A stretch of DNA of 64,000 bases from Pyrinomonadaceae bacterium (GCA_021228405.1 JAJQRF010000004.1:124001-188000), one strand, 5' to 3'; shown: positions 1 to 9,297, counted from the stretch's first letter. A program made the numbers and translations. The notes: generated from the letters alone by a model not told the origin.

Positions 1-1
1 T

Positions 2-655
2 AACTTGATCGGCGTGCAGAAGGTTTCGTCCGTAAACCTTCCGTTTTACGGCGAATATATCTACGGCGCGGGCGTTTTATTTTTCCCGATCAGCTATCTT
101 TTCGGCGATATTCTGACCGAAGTTTACGGTTATGCACGTTCGCGGAAAGTGATCTGGTCAGGTTTCGGCGCGTTGATCTTCGCCTCCTTGATGTCGTTTG
201 TCGTTACGGCTTTGCCTTTGCCCGTCAATGTTTTGCCCGAAACTCTCAAATCGAACGCCGATAAGCAAATGGCGATCGAGATGATCTTCGGACAAACGCC
301 GCGTATCGTGCTTGCTTCGCTGACAGCTTTCTGGCTCGGCGAATTTGTCAATTCTTTCGTGTTGGCAAAAATGAAATTGCTCAGTTCGGGAAGATTTTTG
401 TGGATTCGCACAATCGGCTCGACGATTATGGGCGAAATTGCAGACTCACTGATATTTTACCCGATCGCTTTTTACGGAATCTGGACAAATCAACAGCTCG
501 TGAGCGTGATGATCGGCAATTATTTCATCAAGGTTTTGTGGGAAGTTCTGGCGACACCGTTCACATATCTGATCGTCGGTTATCTGAAAAAAGCCGAACA
601 CGAAGATTATTTCGACAAAGACACGGATTTCAATCCGTTTAGCTTGGAAACGTAA
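2..655 (+). CDS. Queuosine precursor transporter, VUT/YhhQ family (5' end cut by window)
   Basis: Integral membrane protein of the VUT/YhhQ family (COG1738), which imports queuosine precursors (preQ0/preQ1 in known members) for tRNA wobble modification. The frame is already open at base 2 (an Asn codon), so the true start lies upstream; about 217 codons are visible. Family hallmarks are the segment FFPISYLFGDILTEVYGYAR near the N-terminus of the visible part and the later GEIADSLIFYPIAFYG segment, with five or so hydrophobic helices. Family members are about 220-240 residues, so only a short N-terminal piece is missing. It ends 29 bases before recG on the same strand. The assignment is from family recognition; the exact substrate is inferred. 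Confidence 0.88.
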   Translation, partial: NLIGVQKVSSVNLPFYGEYIYGAGVLFFPISYLFGDILTEVYGYARSRKVIWSGFGALIFASLMSFVVTALPLPVNVLPETLKSNADKQMAIEMIFGQTPRIVLASLTAFWLGEFVNSFVLAKMKLLSSGRFLWIRTIGSTIMGEIADSLIFYPIAFYGIWTNQQLVSVMIGNYFIKVLWEVLATPFTYLIVGYLKKAEHEDYFDKDTDFNPFSLET

Positions 656-671
656 TTTTTAAGATTTTCGG

Positions 672-677
672 TATAAT
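672..677 (+). promoter_or_regulatory. Possible -10 box giving a leaderless recG mRNA
   Basis: A perfect TATAAT lies 7 bases before the recG ATG, in the 29-base gap after the transporter. No Shine-Dalgarno sequence precedes recG. A -10 box at this distance would start transcription at or next to the ATG. No good -35 box is visible at 16-18 bases, so this stays tentative. Confidence 0.35.
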
Positions 678-684
678 TTTCTTG

Positions 685-2985
685 ATGAAACTGCAATTAA
701 ATACTCCGCTCATCGAACTGAATCAATACGAAATTGCCAATCTGTCGCAAGCGATGGCGCGCAAACTCGCGATGGCGGTCGCCAATTTTTCTTTCAAAAC
801 CGATCTCACCGATGCAACGGTCGAAGATTTATTGAACTATTTTCCGATGCGTTACGAAGACCGTTCAAATTTTATCCAGATCGACGGGCTTTCTGACGGT
901 TTGGAAGCGTCGGTCGAACTTTACGCGCGCGTTGCGGGCGGTTTCAAAGTCGGCAAGAATCGCGGTCCGAAGGCTCCGCCGCTTTTTATTTTCGAGATCA
1001 CGGGCGGCGATGCCGAACGCACCCGCAAACCCGTCGTCGTTTGGTGGTTCGTTTCCGGCAAAGCGGCTTACAACATCGTCAATTACTGGCAGAAAAAATT
1101 TGAGCGCGGCACGCGTTTCGTCGCTTACGGAAAATGGGAATGGGATGCGCGTAAAAACACTTATTCATTGCGAATCAACAAACCCGACGAGCTTGAAATT
1201 TTACCCGAAATACTCGATTACAACGAGTTCGGATTATTAAAAAACCTTCCTTCCGAAGAGATCGAGATCGATTCCGACGACGATTTCAACGACGAAGAAC
1301 TCGACCCGCGACTGGCAACAATTCACGTCGGGCGGCACGTTCCCGTCTATCGAAAACTCGGACAATTTCAAACTAAAAGACTGCGCGAGATTATGTTTTC
1401 CGTGCTCGATAATCTGGACGCAAACACGGTCAACGATAAGCTTCCGCCCGAACTGATTCAAAGACAAAAACTCATTTCGCGCTTTCAAGCCGTTAAAGAA
1501 ATCCATTTTCCGCCCGAAGAATCGCGCATTTCGGATTATGAAAGAGCGCGGAGCAATGCACACAAACGGCTGATCTTTGAAGAATTTTTCTGGGTTTCGT
1601 TCGCGCTTCAACTCAAACGCGGCGAACGAACACAGGAACCGAAAGGAACTATCATCGAACTCAGCCCGACGACCTTTGACCGCATCGAAAAAATGCTTCC
1701 TTTCAAGCTGACAGGCGCACAGCAACGCGTCATCGACCGCATTTTCGATGATTTGCAATCTGATGCACCGATGAATCGGCTCGTTCAGGGTGATGTCGGA
1801 AGCGGCAAAACTATCGTCGCGTTTCTGGCGATGTTTGCGGCGATGGAAAACGGCTATCAAACCGCTTTGATGGCTCCGACCGAAATTCTGGCTGAACAAC
1901 ACGCAAGAAATGCCCGAAAAATCTTTGAAAATTCGCCGTATCGCGTCGATTTGCTGATCGGAAGTCTGCGTGCCGCCGAAAAACGCAAAGTTCAAGCGGA
2001 CATTGCGAAAGGCGAAATTCACGCCGTGATCGGCACACACGCGCTCATCCAGGAAGCGGTCGAATTTGAAAAACTCGGGCTTGCCGTCGTTGATGAACAG
2101 CATCGTTTCGGAGTTCTGCAACGCGCCGAACTTCGTGCACGCGGCTATAATCCCGACATTCTGGTGATGACGGCAACGCCGATTCCGCGCAGTTTGGCAA
2201 TGACGGTTTACGGCGACCTTGACGTTTCCGTGATCGACGAGCTTCCGCCGGGACGAACGCCGATCAAAACCGTCGTCGTCGGCGAAGACAAGCGCGAAGG
2301 CGTTTATAAAGGCATCGAACGTGAAATAAAACTCGGTCGGCAGGTTTATATCGTTTATCCTCTGATCGAAGAATCGGAGAAAATGGATTTGAAAGCCGCG
2401 ACGAAGATGTATGAAGAGCTTTGTGAAAAAATCTTTCCGCAATATAAGATCGGTTTGCTTCACGGAAAAATGAAACCTGCCGAAAAAGAATCGATAATGC
2501 AGGATTTTATCGCTAATAAAAATCAAATACTCGTTTCGACTACCGTCATCGAGGTCGGTGTCGATGTTCCGAACGCGAGTTTGATGATTATCGAACACGC
2601 CGAACGTTTCGGTTTATCACAGCTTCATCAGCTTCGCGGGCGCGTCGGGCGCGGCGCGGAACAGTCTTTCTGCGTTTTGCTGACGGGCGATAAAAAAACC
2701 GCCGTGGCGCGTGAAAGATTGGGAATTATGGAGGAAACTACCGACGGTTTCCGAATCGCCGAAAAAGATTTGGAAATTCGCGGTCAGGGCGAGATTCTCG
2801 GAACGCGTCAATCAGGCGTTCAGACGTTTAAGATCGGTAACATTATCCGCGACCTCGAAATTCTCGAAGAAGCGCGGCGCGAAGCCGAATTTTATTTAAT
2901 AAATAAGCGTTTAACGCAGGAAACATCGGCACTTATCAAATATGCAAAATCCGATTCGCGTTTTCGGCTCGCCGGAATCGGGTGA
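685..2985 (+). CDS. recG: ATP-dependent DNA helicase RecG
   Basis: RecG remodels stalled replication forks and Holliday junctions by branch migration. The 766-residue protein has the usual order: an N-terminal wedge/OB region (to about residue 280), then two RecA-like helicase lobes. Walker A is GDVGSGKT near residue 370, the motif II DEQH box is in VVDEQHRFGV near 469, and motif VI is QLRGRVGRG near 655. The ATG at 685 is chosen over a TTG one codon earlier because there is no ribosome-binding site for either and ATG is standard. The length matches the family (about 690-780). It follows the queuosine transporter by 29 bases and is followed by a 250-base spacer. Confidence 0.96.
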   Translation: MKLQLNTPLIELNQYEIANLSQAMARKLAMAVANFSFKTDLTDATVEDLLNYFPMRYEDRSNFIQIDGLSDGLEASVELYARVAGGFKVGKNRGPKAPPLFIFEITGGDAERTRKPVVVWWFVSGKAAYNIVNYWQKKFERGTRFVAYGKWEWDARKNTYSLRINKPDELEILPEILDYNEFGLLKNLPSEEIEIDSDDDFNDEELDPRLATIHVGRHVPVYRKLGQFQTKRLREIMFSVLDNLDANTVNDKLPPELIQRQKLISRFQAVKEIHFPPEESRISDYERARSNAHKRLIFEEFFWVSFALQLKRGERTQEPKGTIIELSPTTFDRIEKMLPFKLTGAQQRVIDRIFDDLQSDAPMNRLVQGDVGSGKTIVAFLAMFAAMENGYQTALMAPTEILAEQHARNARKIFENSPYRVDLLIGSLRAAEKRKVQADIAKGEIHAVIGTHALIQEAVEFEKLGLAVVDEQHRFGVLQRAELRARGYNPDILVMTATPIPRSLAMTVYGDLDVSVIDELPPGRTPIKTVVVGEDKREGVYKGIEREIKLGRQVYIVYPLIEESEKMDLKAATKMYEELCEKIFPQYKIGLLHGKMKPAEKESIMQDFIANKNQILVSTTVIEVGVDVPNASLMIIEHAERFGLSQLHQLRGRVGRGAEQSFCVLLTGDKKTAVARERLGIMEETTDGFRIAEKDLEIRGQGEILGTRQSGVQTFKIGNIIRDLEILEEARREAEFYLINKRLTQETSALIKYAKSDSRFRLAGIG

Positions 2986-3023
2986 TTTTCGCGGTATTAA
3001 TTACAAAAAATTACATTTTTAGA

Positions 3024-3053
3024 TTGAAATTTCACGGCAATATTGTTTATATT
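3024..3053 (+). promoter_or_regulatory. Candidate sigma70-type promoter for the RG-rich methyltransferase gene
   Basis: TTGAAA at 3024-3029 and TATATT at 3048-3053 are separated by 18 bases. Transcription would start near 3060, leaving an AT-rich 5' leader of about 175 bases before the ATG at 3236, which has an AAAGGA ribosome-binding site. A long leader ahead of a putative RNA-modifying protein may be regulatory; that is inference. Confidence 0.45.
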
Positions 3054-3235
3054 GCTATTGAATGTTTACTCAAAACTATTCTTTAAATTTTGAGAGTAGA
3101 TGACAAATCTTAATTTCGATATGAATTTTTTGGTCCATTAATTCAATTCTGATTTTGGTTTGTAAATCTGGTTTAGATTAGGGATTTATTTTTTTTTAAC
3201 AATTTAAATCCTTCACATTACAAAGGAAAAATAAA

Positions 3236-4177
3236 ATGGAAAACCGACGACAAGCAGCAAAACCCTTTAGCCAGAGAAAATACTACGACAAAGACAAGGA
3301 AACTACTCCGTATCGCAGTCAGGGAAAATATCCACCCCGTGAGGGAGGCGGTGGCGACAGATTTCAAAACCGTGACAATCGAGATACGAGAGGAAAATTC
3401 CCGCCCCGTGAAGGTAATGACAGATATCAAAGCCGCGATAATCGTGATTCTAGGGAAAATCGCGATAATCGTGGAGGCGGCGATAATTATCGTAAAGGAA
3501 CGGGTGGTAAGTATTTTTCAAAAGGCTATTCAAACAATAAATTTCAACCGAAAAGAAAATTTCCCCCCAAGGGTAAAAGTTTTAAGCCCTGGAAAAAGGA
3601 AGTTCCCATAAAAATTGTTTCGGATATGCAGGTTACGGACGGCAAACATAAAGGAAAGTATCTAACAAGTTCCACTTCTCCGAAAGTTCGCCCGACAGCC
3701 AGGCGAATTCGTGAAGTAATGTTCAGAATTCTTTACCGCCGCATCCGTGCGGGCAGATTTCTCGATCTGTGCGCGGGCGCGGGAACGGTCGGGATCGAAG
3801 CGATTTCACGCGGAGCCCTGATCAGCACTTTCGTCGAGCGATCTGCGAAAATGTGCAGTTTTATCAAGAAAAATCTTGAATCCTGCAAGATCAAAGAAGG
3901 TCACGGCGAAGTGGTGGAAATGGAAGTGGCTCCTTTTTTGAAACGGATGTATAAACGCAAACGTTTCTGGGATGTGGTTTATTTCGATCCGCCGTATGAG
4001 TCGAACTATGAAGACATACTTTCGTATCTGAGCCGCGGAACGGCGATCAAACCCGGCGGAGTTTTGGTCATCGAACATCATTCTGAAATGTTCTTTCCCG
4101 AAAAGACCGGTGTTTTGAAACGATGGCGCGTGATCGTCCAGGGCGAAACCGCTTTAAGTTTCTACGAAAGAAAATAG
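3236..4177 (+). CDS. RsmD-family methyltransferase with long disordered RNA-binding-like N-terminus
   Basis: 313 residues in two parts. Residues 1-120 are low complexity, rich in Arg, Asp, Asn, Gly, Lys and Pro, with repeated RDNRD and KFPPREG blocks; this looks like a disordered, basic, RNA-binding tail. Residues about 125-313 are an RsmD-type N2-guanine rRNA methyltransferase: SAM motif I DLCAGAGTVGIEA at 177-189, catalytic DPPY at 251-254, and the C-terminal RWRVIVQGETALSFYE block. The start is supported by an AAAGGA site 8 bases upstream. A second RsmD without the tail follows 90 bases downstream. RsmD methylates G966 of 16S rRNA in E. coli; whether this copy has the same target is unknown. 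The tail makes an RNA substrate very likely. Confidence 0.82.
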   Translation: MENRRQAAKPFSQRKYYDKDKETTPYRSQGKYPPREGGGGDRFQNRDNRDTRGKFPPREGNDRYQSRDNRDSRENRDNRGGGDNYRKGTGGKYFSKGYSNNKFQPKRKFPPKGKSFKPWKKEVPIKIVSDMQVTDGKHKGKYLTSSTSPKVRPTARRIREVMFRILYRRIRAGRFLDLCAGAGTVGIEAISRGALISTFVERSAKMCSFIKKNLESCKIKEGHGEVVEMEVAPFLKRMYKRKRFWDVVYFDPPYESNYEDILSYLSRGTAIKPGGVLVIEHHSEMFFPEKTGVLKRWRVIVQGETALSFYERK

Positions 4178-4267
4178 GATTTTCGGCATTTCGGCATTTA
4201 CGGCTTTACAAGTTAAAGTTTTCTCCCATCACTCTTTATCTTGGCAGTTTTGTTCTGTTTTTTCTAA

Positions 4268-4822
4268 ATGCGTATAATCTCAGGAATTTACCGTGGGCGA
4301 ATCATCAAAAGTCCGGCGGATAGCAAAACTCGTCCAACTTCCGACCGTCTGCGCGAAACACTTTTTAATATCCTTGCACCCTGCATCGACGATCAAACCC
4401 GTTTTCTGGATTTGTGTGCCGGAACAGGCGCGATCGGCATCGAAGCACTTTCACGCGGTGCGCTTTTTTCGACCTTCGTCGATAAATCGAAACGTTCGTG
4501 CGCTTTGATCGAGGAAAATCTGGATTTACTGAAAGTTCCCGAAGATGAAACCGAAGTTGTCTGTCTTGCCGCCGAAAATTTTACGAGCCGTAAACATAAT
4601 GAGGGTTGGGACATAGTTTTTTTCGATCCGCCTTATCAAACCGAATATGCTTTTGTCCTGCGTGACTTCGGCGAAGAATCTTCAACCTTGCTCAACGAAA
4701 ACGGTGTTTTTATTGCCGAGCATCACGCCAAAAACGAATTGCCCGACGAGGTTTTGACGCTTCGCCGCTGGCGTATTTTAAAGCAGGGCGAAACCTGTCT
4801 GAGCTTCTACGAAAAAAATTAA
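4268..4822 (+). CDS. rsmD: 16S rRNA (guanine(966)-N(2))-methyltransferase RsmD
   Basis: 184 residues with the classic start MRIISGIYRGR, the RPTSDRLRETLFN block at 22-34, SAM motif I DLCAGTGAIGIEA at 48-60 and the catalytic DPPY at 120-123. The length is standard for RsmD, so this is the likely housekeeping enzyme. The C-terminal block RWRILKQGETCLSFYE parallels that of the upstream tailed paralogue, but the two proteins have diverged well beyond a recent duplication. No Shine-Dalgarno sequence is visible. The known role is m2G966 formation in 16S rRNA during small-subunit maturation. Confidence 0.9.
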   Translation: MRIISGIYRGRIIKSPADSKTRPTSDRLRETLFNILAPCIDDQTRFLDLCAGTGAIGIEALSRGALFSTFVDKSKRSCALIEENLDLLKVPEDETEVVCLAAENFTSRKHNEGWDIVFFDPPYQTEYAFVLRDFGEESSTLLNENGVFIAEHHAKNELPDEVLTLRRWRILKQGETCLSFYEKN

Positions 4823-4883
4823 AACATAGAATTGTTTATTTCGATTTGTCAGCTAAAATATAAATTTTGATGATAAATCTGAA

Positions 4884-5777
4884 ATGACAATAATTGTTTG
4901 GCTTGTCCTCAGCCTGATTTGGGGAACGACCTGGATCTTTATCAAGACCGGTCTGAAAGATTTACCGCCCCTGACGTTTGCCGCTGCCAGATTTATACTT
5001 GCAATGGCGATTCTATATGCCGTTATCAGAATTCAAAATATCCAATTTCCCAGAACTAAGGCTGAATGGAAACTGATTTTATTGACCGGAATTTTGCAGT
5101 TTTCGGTAAATTACAGCAGTGTTTTTTGGAGCGAACAATACATTTCTTCAGGTTTGGCGGCAGTTTTACAGGCGACGATCACGGTTTTCGGATTGTTGCT
5201 GGCGTGGATATTCCTGCCGAACGAAAGGATCACAAAATTAAAGATCAGTGCCGTTTTTCTGGGAATTACCGGGGTTGCGATTATTTTTGCGGAACAGCTT
5301 CAAGTCAACGACTTCTGGGCATTTGCAGGTTGTGCGGCAATCGTTCTCGGTGCATACGCCGCCGCTCAATCTTCGATTCTGGTCAAAGCGAAAGGAACTT
5401 CCCTGCATCCGGCGATGTTGTTGTTTTGTCAGATGCTTTGCGGAATTCCTTTTATCGTTATTTATGCTCTGGCGGTCGAGGGAAATCCGCTCAAACATAA
5501 CTGGTCGGCAAATGCCGTTTTATCGGTGCTTTATCTGTCCGTTTTCGGAACGGTGCTGGCGTTTTGGTTTTATTACTGGCTTTTAGGTAAAATCGAATCA
5601 ACAAAAGCAATGATGATCTCGCTTGTTACGCCGCTTTTAGCAGTAGTTATCGGCGCGGTTTTTCTCAATGAAAAACTTCCGCCGCAGACTTTTTTCGGCG
5701 GCGTTTTGATTTTGGCGAGCATCGGGTTGATCGTTTTCAGAAAGAAAAGAAAATTACAATTACAAGAACAAAATTAA
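4884..5777 (+). CDS. EamA-family (DMT superfamily) transporter
   Basis: 297-residue membrane protein with about ten hydrophobic helices in two EamA halves. The N-terminal signature LSLIWGTTWIFIKTGL and the first-helix-pair pattern LPPLTFAAARFILA are typical of the RhaT/YedA-like drug/metabolite transporters. The second half shows FGTVLAFWFYYWLLGKIES and PLLAVVIGAVFLNEKL. It ends with a basic KKRK tail. It is 9 bases upstream of aroC and probably co-transcribed. The substrate cannot be told from sequence; family members export amino acids and other metabolites. Confidence 0.87.
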   Translation: MTIIVWLVLSLIWGTTWIFIKTGLKDLPPLTFAAARFILAMAILYAVIRIQNIQFPRTKAEWKLILLTGILQFSVNYSSVFWSEQYISSGLAAVLQATITVFGLLLAWIFLPNERITKLKISAVFLGITGVAIIFAEQLQVNDFWAFAGCAAIVLGAYAAAQSSILVKAKGTSLHPAMLLFCQMLCGIPFIVIYALAVEGNPLKHNWSANAVLSVLYLSVFGTVLAFWFYYWLLGKIESTKAMMISLVTPLLAVVIGAVFLNEKLPPQTFFGGVLILASIGLIVFRKKRKLQLQEQN

Positions 5778-5786
5778 GTAAAGAAA

Positions 5787-6953
5787 ATGTTTTTCAAATT
5801 TACCACCGCCGGAGAATCGCACGGTAAAGCACTTGTCGCTATTATTGAAGGCTTGCCGGCAGGTTTGGAAATCGACATCGAAAAGATAAATCACGAACTC
5901 TGGCGCAGACAGCAAGGCTACGGGCGCGGCGGGCGAATGAAGATCGAAACCGATAAATGCGAGATTTTATCGGGCGTTCGGCACGGAAAAACGCTCGGTT
6001 CGCCGATTGCCGTTTCAATTGAGAACCGCGATTTCGTGCACTGGACTGAAATAATGTCGAGCGAAAAGATCGAAGTTCAGCCGAAAAATCCGCGCATCGT
6101 CAAACGTCCGCGTCCCGGTCACGCTGATCTCGCAGGTGGACAAAAATTTCAGACGCGCGATCTGCGCGACATTCTCGAACGCGCTTCCGCACGTGAAACG
6201 GCGGCGCGCGTCGCGTGCGGCGCGTTTGCGAAACAATTGCTTGCCAACTTCAAGATCGAAGTAAAAAGCCACGTCATCAAACTCGGACAAATTCCAAAAA
6301 CGCCGCTCCAAAAAACCTGGGAAGAAATTTCGGCGATTCCGGCTGATTCGCAGCTCGCCTGCGCCGATCAAACCATCGAAAACGAAATAATCGGGCACAT
6401 TGACGAAGCCAAAAAGAACGGTGACACACTCGGCGGCATTTTTGAAGTCGTCGCCAAAAACGTCGTCGTCGGGCTTGGTTCGCATACTTCGTGGTATGAA
6501 AAGCTGGACGGGCGCATCGCACAGGCTTTTATGTCGATTCAAGCCGTCAAAGCCGTCGAGATCGGCGAAGGTGTCGCAAACGCGCAGAAATACGGTTCAC
6601 AAGTGCACGACGAGATTTTCCGAAAAGACGACGATTTTCATCGCCCGACGAACCGCGCCGGCGGATTGGAAGGCGGAATCACGAACGGCGAGGAATTGCG
6701 CGTGCGCGGCTATCTGAAACCTATCGCCACGCTGAAAAAAGCCCTCCATTCAGTCGATATTGACACGAAACAGGAAGATTCGGCGGCTTTCGAGCGTTCC
6801 GATGTGACTGCTGTTCCGGCGGCTGGCGTGATCGGCGAAGCGATGCTGGCGATCGTTCTGGCAAACTCGATGCGTGAAAAATTCGGCGGCGATTCGATCG
6901 AAGAAATGAAGCGCAACTTTGATTCATATCTCGAAAGTTTGAAAAATTATTGA
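5787..6953 (+). CDS. aroC: Chorismate synthase
   Basis: 388 residues. It catalyses the last shikimate step, 5-enolpyruvylshikimate-3-phosphate to chorismate, using reduced FMN. The N-terminal [21 protein letters not shown], the basic [10 protein letters not shown] block, the FMN/substrate segment [15 protein letters not shown] and [12 protein letters not shown] are all family signatures. The length is normal. It lies 9 bases after the EamA gene. Its product feeds folate synthesis, for which pabB is at 48486-49829. Confidence 0.97.
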   Translation: MFFKFTTAGESHGKALVAIIEGLPAGLEIDIEKINHELWRRQQGYGRGGRMKIETDKCEILSGVRHGKTLGSPIAVSIENRDFVHWTEIMSSEKIEVQPKNPRIVKRPRPGHADLAGGQKFQTRDLRDILERASARETAARVACGAFAKQLLANFKIEVKSHVIKLGQIPKTPLQKTWEEISAIPADSQLACADQTIENEIIGHIDEAKKNGDTLGGIFEVVAKNVVVGLGSHTSWYEKLDGRIAQAFMSIQAVKAVEIGEGVANAQKYGSQVHDEIFRKDDDFHRPTNRAGGLEGGITNGEELRVRGYLKPIATLKKALHSVDIDTKQEDSAAFERSDVTAVPAAGVIGEAMLAIVLANSMREKFGGDSIEEMKRNFDSYLESLKNY

Positions 6954-7001
6954 TTTCGGTTTCACGGACAATTTTCTGAAAAGAGGTCTGATGATTTGTT
7001 T

Positions 7002-7284
7002 ATGAAAAAATTTACGATCATTTTGGCGTTTATTTTGGAATGCGTTTCTATTGTTTTCCGCTTCTCGTGCCGATAAAATCGAGCAAACCGACGATTTGCA
7101 AATCGGCGCAACAAACACGCGAAAACCCAATTCAGTTCCGCCCGAATATCAAAGTCTGCACCAAAAACTCGAACCTTTCTTCGAGCCGACGAATCGCCCG
7201 CGACTTTCAAGGAAAACAGGCAAACCTTTGAACAATAATGCTTTCAAACGGCTTTTTTCAGCGAACCGCCGCCTGAAGGTGTAA
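7002..7284 (+). pseudogene. Small secreted protein gene with a one-base frameshift in the signal peptide
   Basis: An ATG at 7002 opens MKKFTIILAFIL, a clear signal-peptide start, but the frame soon ends at a TAA. Removing one G near 7037-7038 joins it to the downstream frame and gives MKKFTIILAFILNAFLLFSA followed by SRA and then DKIEQTDD, a convincing n-, h- and c-region with an SRA cleavage site. The rest is a roughly 75-residue polar protein rich in Pro, Asn, Arg and Lys, ending at 7284. An AGAGG is about 14 bases before the ATG. The gene is either a recent pseudogene, a sequencing error or a programmed frameshift. No family is recognised. Confidence 0.55.
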
Positions 7285-7298
7285 CTTTGAACTTTAAA

Positions 7299-8570
7299 TT
7301 ACTTCCCGATGTCGCGGCGATATTGCATTCCTTCAAACGAGATTTTACCGACGGCTTCGTAAGCGCGTTTCAAGGATTCCTCAAGCGAATCGGCAGTCGC
7401 CGTGATGCCGAGAACGCGTCCGCCCGAGGTGACAAAATCTCCGTTCGCATCATTTCCCGTTCCGGCGTGAAAGATCGTTACGCTTTCGAGTTTTTCGGCT
7501 TCTCCGATGCCCGAAATCACGTCGCCCGTCTGCGCCTTTGCAGGATAACCTTTGGAAGCCAGAACAATACAAGCAGAGTTCCCTTTTTTCCATTTTATGC
7601 CGGTTTTATCGAGCGTTTGAGAGATGACCGCATCGCAGATTTCGACCAGATCGGTTTCCAGTCTGACCAAAATGCTCTGCGTTTCAGGATCGCCGAAACG
7701 CATATTGTATTCGAGAACTTTTGCGCCCGTTGCAGTCATCATCAATCCTAAAAAGATGATTCCCCTGATCGGAAAACCTTCGCCTTCCGCCCCTTTTAAG
7801 GTCGGTTTAATGATCTCTTCGATGATCGCCGCCGTTTGTTCGCCGGATAAAAAATTTTCATCCGTGATCGTGCCCATTCCGCCCGTGTTCGCGCCCGTAT
7901 CGCCTTCCCCGATGCGTTTGTGGTCGCGCGTCGGCGGCATCAGAGCGAAATTTTTACCGTCGGCAAACAAGATCAGGGAAACTTCCCTGCCGAACAGACA
8001 CTCTTCCAGGACGATTTTCTCAGTCGCCTCTTTTCCGACGACGTTTGCCAGTTCGTTAATCGCCGCGATCGCTTCCGCACGGTCTTTCGCCACGACGACA
8101 CCTTTTCCTGCCGCAAGCCCGTCCGCTTTAACGACGACGGGTGCATTTTCGCCGCCGAATTCTCCCGCCTCCAGAATTTCAATGGCTTCGACGGTCGAAT
8201 AAGCGGTTTTGTAAGCCGCCGTCGGGATTTTGTGCCGCGCCATAAAATCTTTTGCAAAAGATTTCGAGGCTTCAAGCCCGGCAGCCCGGCGGCTGACCCC
8301 GAAAATTCTCAAGCCGCGCCGTTCAAATTCATCGACGATTCCCAACGCCAGAGAAGTTTCTCCTCCGACGAACGTCAGATCGATCCGGTTTTGCTCGGCA
8401 AAATCGGCGAGCTTTAAAATTTCGTGCGGTTTAATGGCGACCAATTCCGCGATTTTACCGATTCCCGCATTGCCGTTTGCACAGTAAATTTGAGTGACTT
8501 TGCCGCTTTTTTGAAAGGCAAAACAAAGTGCGTGTTCACGTCCGCCGGAACCGACAACTAAAACTTTCAT
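7299..8570 (-). CDS. purD: Phosphoribosylamine-glycine ligase (GARS)
   Basis: 423 residues. It ligates glycine to phosphoribosylamine in step 2 of purine synthesis with ATP. The N-terminal VVGSGGREHAL loop, the ATP-grasp lysine region VVKADGLAAGKGVVVA, the PTRDHKRIGEGDTGANTGGMG block and FGDPETQ are diagnostic. The length is standard. It is a monofunctional stand-alone gene, convergent with the frameshifted small gene (14 bases apart). Confidence 0.97.
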   Translation of the reverse strand: MKVLVVGSGGREHALCFAFQKSGKVTQIYCANGNAGIGKIAELVAIKPHEILKLADFAEQNRIDLTFVGGETSLALGIVDEFERRGLRIFGVSRRAAGLEASKSFAKDFMARHKIPTAAYKTAYSTVEAIEILEAGEFGGENAPVVVKADGLAAGKGVVVAKDRAEAIAAINELANVVGKEATEKIVLEECLFGREVSLILFADGKNFALMPPTRDHKRIGEGDTGANTGGMGTITDENFLSGEQTAAIIEEIIKPTLKGAEGEGFPIRGIIFLGLMMTATGAKVLEYNMRFGDPETQSILVRLETDLVEICDAVISQTLDKTGIKWKKGNSACIVLASKGYPAKAQTGDVISGIGEAEKLESVTIFHAGTGNDANGDFVTSGGRVLGITATADSLEESLKRAYEAVGKISFEGMQYRRDIGK

Positions 8571-8621
8571 ATTTTTTTATTTCTTTTAATCGAATAGTTT
8601 AAATTCTTTTCGCGCCTTAGC

Positions 8622-8648
8622 TTGACAGGCTCAAGCAATAGTTATAAT
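8622..8648 (+). promoter_or_regulatory. Candidate promoter for the zinc-ribbon gene
   Basis: TTGACA at 8622-8627 and TATAAT at 8643-8648, both perfect hexamers, with a short 15-base spacer. Transcription would begin near 8655 and leave a 5' leader of about 175 AT-rich bases before the strong ribosome-binding site at 8819-8826. Confidence 0.45.
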
Positions 8649-8831
8649 TTCAAAAATTGATTCTTAAATTTATTAATTCAAGAATAAATAGTTCGCTCAA
8701 ATTTAACAACAATCCATTAACTTTTTCCTGAATCTGGATTAAACTGGATTTGGATGTATTTTATTGTGAGCAAGACTGACTTAATCTCATAATTTGGGAA
8801 GTAACGAGAAATTTTCAAGGAGGGTGATGCA

Positions 8832-9215
8832 ATGGCAGACACCGAAATAGGTTTCAAAAACAATGCTTTAACTGATGATGCGGAATTTACCGAAAAATTG
8901 ATTTTATGTATCGATTGTAATACAGAATTTGTCTGGACAATCGGTGAACAAATTTTTTTCCGCGATAAAGGCTTACAAAATCCCCCGAAACGCTGTAAAG
9001 AATGTAAACAAGCCAAGAATGAAAGATTAGCGGCAATAACCGCCGCTCAAGCCGCCGGAATTAAACAAAGAATTGAAGTCACGGTTCGCTGTGCGCGTTG
9101 CAATTCGCAAACGACCGTTCCCTTTTACCCGTCCCAGGGTCGCCCCGTATTTTGTCGTTCCTGCTATCTCGAAATGAACCCGTCGCTGGTTGCAGACAAC
9201 AACGGTCAATTCTGA
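8832..9215 (+). CDS. Double zinc-ribbon protein
   Basis: 127 residues with two Cys4 zinc sites. The first is CIDCNTEF ... PPKRCKECK, a zf-trcl-type ribbon with the GEQIFFRDKGL spacer often seen in CxxC zinc-ribbon proteins. The second is CARCNSQTTVPFYP ... PVFCRSCY. The gene has the best ribosome-binding site in the window, AGGAGGGTGA ending 7 bases before the ATG, and a perfect 17-bp terminator hairpin behind it, so it is probably well expressed as a single gene. The role is not established; related proteins are linked to nucleic-acid binding or stress. The zinc binding is inferred from the cysteines. Confidence 0.8.
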   Translation: MADTEIGFKNNALTDDAEFTEKLILCIDCNTEFVWTIGEQIFFRDKGLQNPPKRCKECKQAKNERLAAITAAQAAGIKQRIEVTVRCARCNSQTTVPFYPSQGRPVFCRSCYLEMNPSLVADNNGQF

Positions 9216-9254
9216 ACTCTGCCTGAAAGATGTAGTTTTTCTAACAAATCAAAA

Positions 9255-9297
9255 AGCGTAAACAACTCTTTTGCGAAAGAGTTGTTTACGCTTTTTT
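9255..9297 (+). terminator. Rho-independent terminator of the zinc-ribbon gene
   Basis: A perfect 17-bp stem (9255-9271 with 9276-9292) around a TGCG loop, followed by T5. It lies 40 bases past the stop codon. Confidence 0.9.

Noticed and set aside
1237-2598. A 453-codon open frame antisense to recG.
   Set aside because: It is the reverse shadow of the strongly biased recG coding frame; its translation is rich in Phe, Arg and His without any domain.
3236-4822. Recent tandem duplication of rsmD.
   Set aside because: The two share family motifs and the C-terminal block, but the rest is clearly diverged and only one has a tail; the duplication is old.
8622-8831. A riboswitch in the long leader of the zinc-ribbon gene.
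   Set aside because: Only a weak AT-rich hairpin is present; no conserved aptamer block was recognised.
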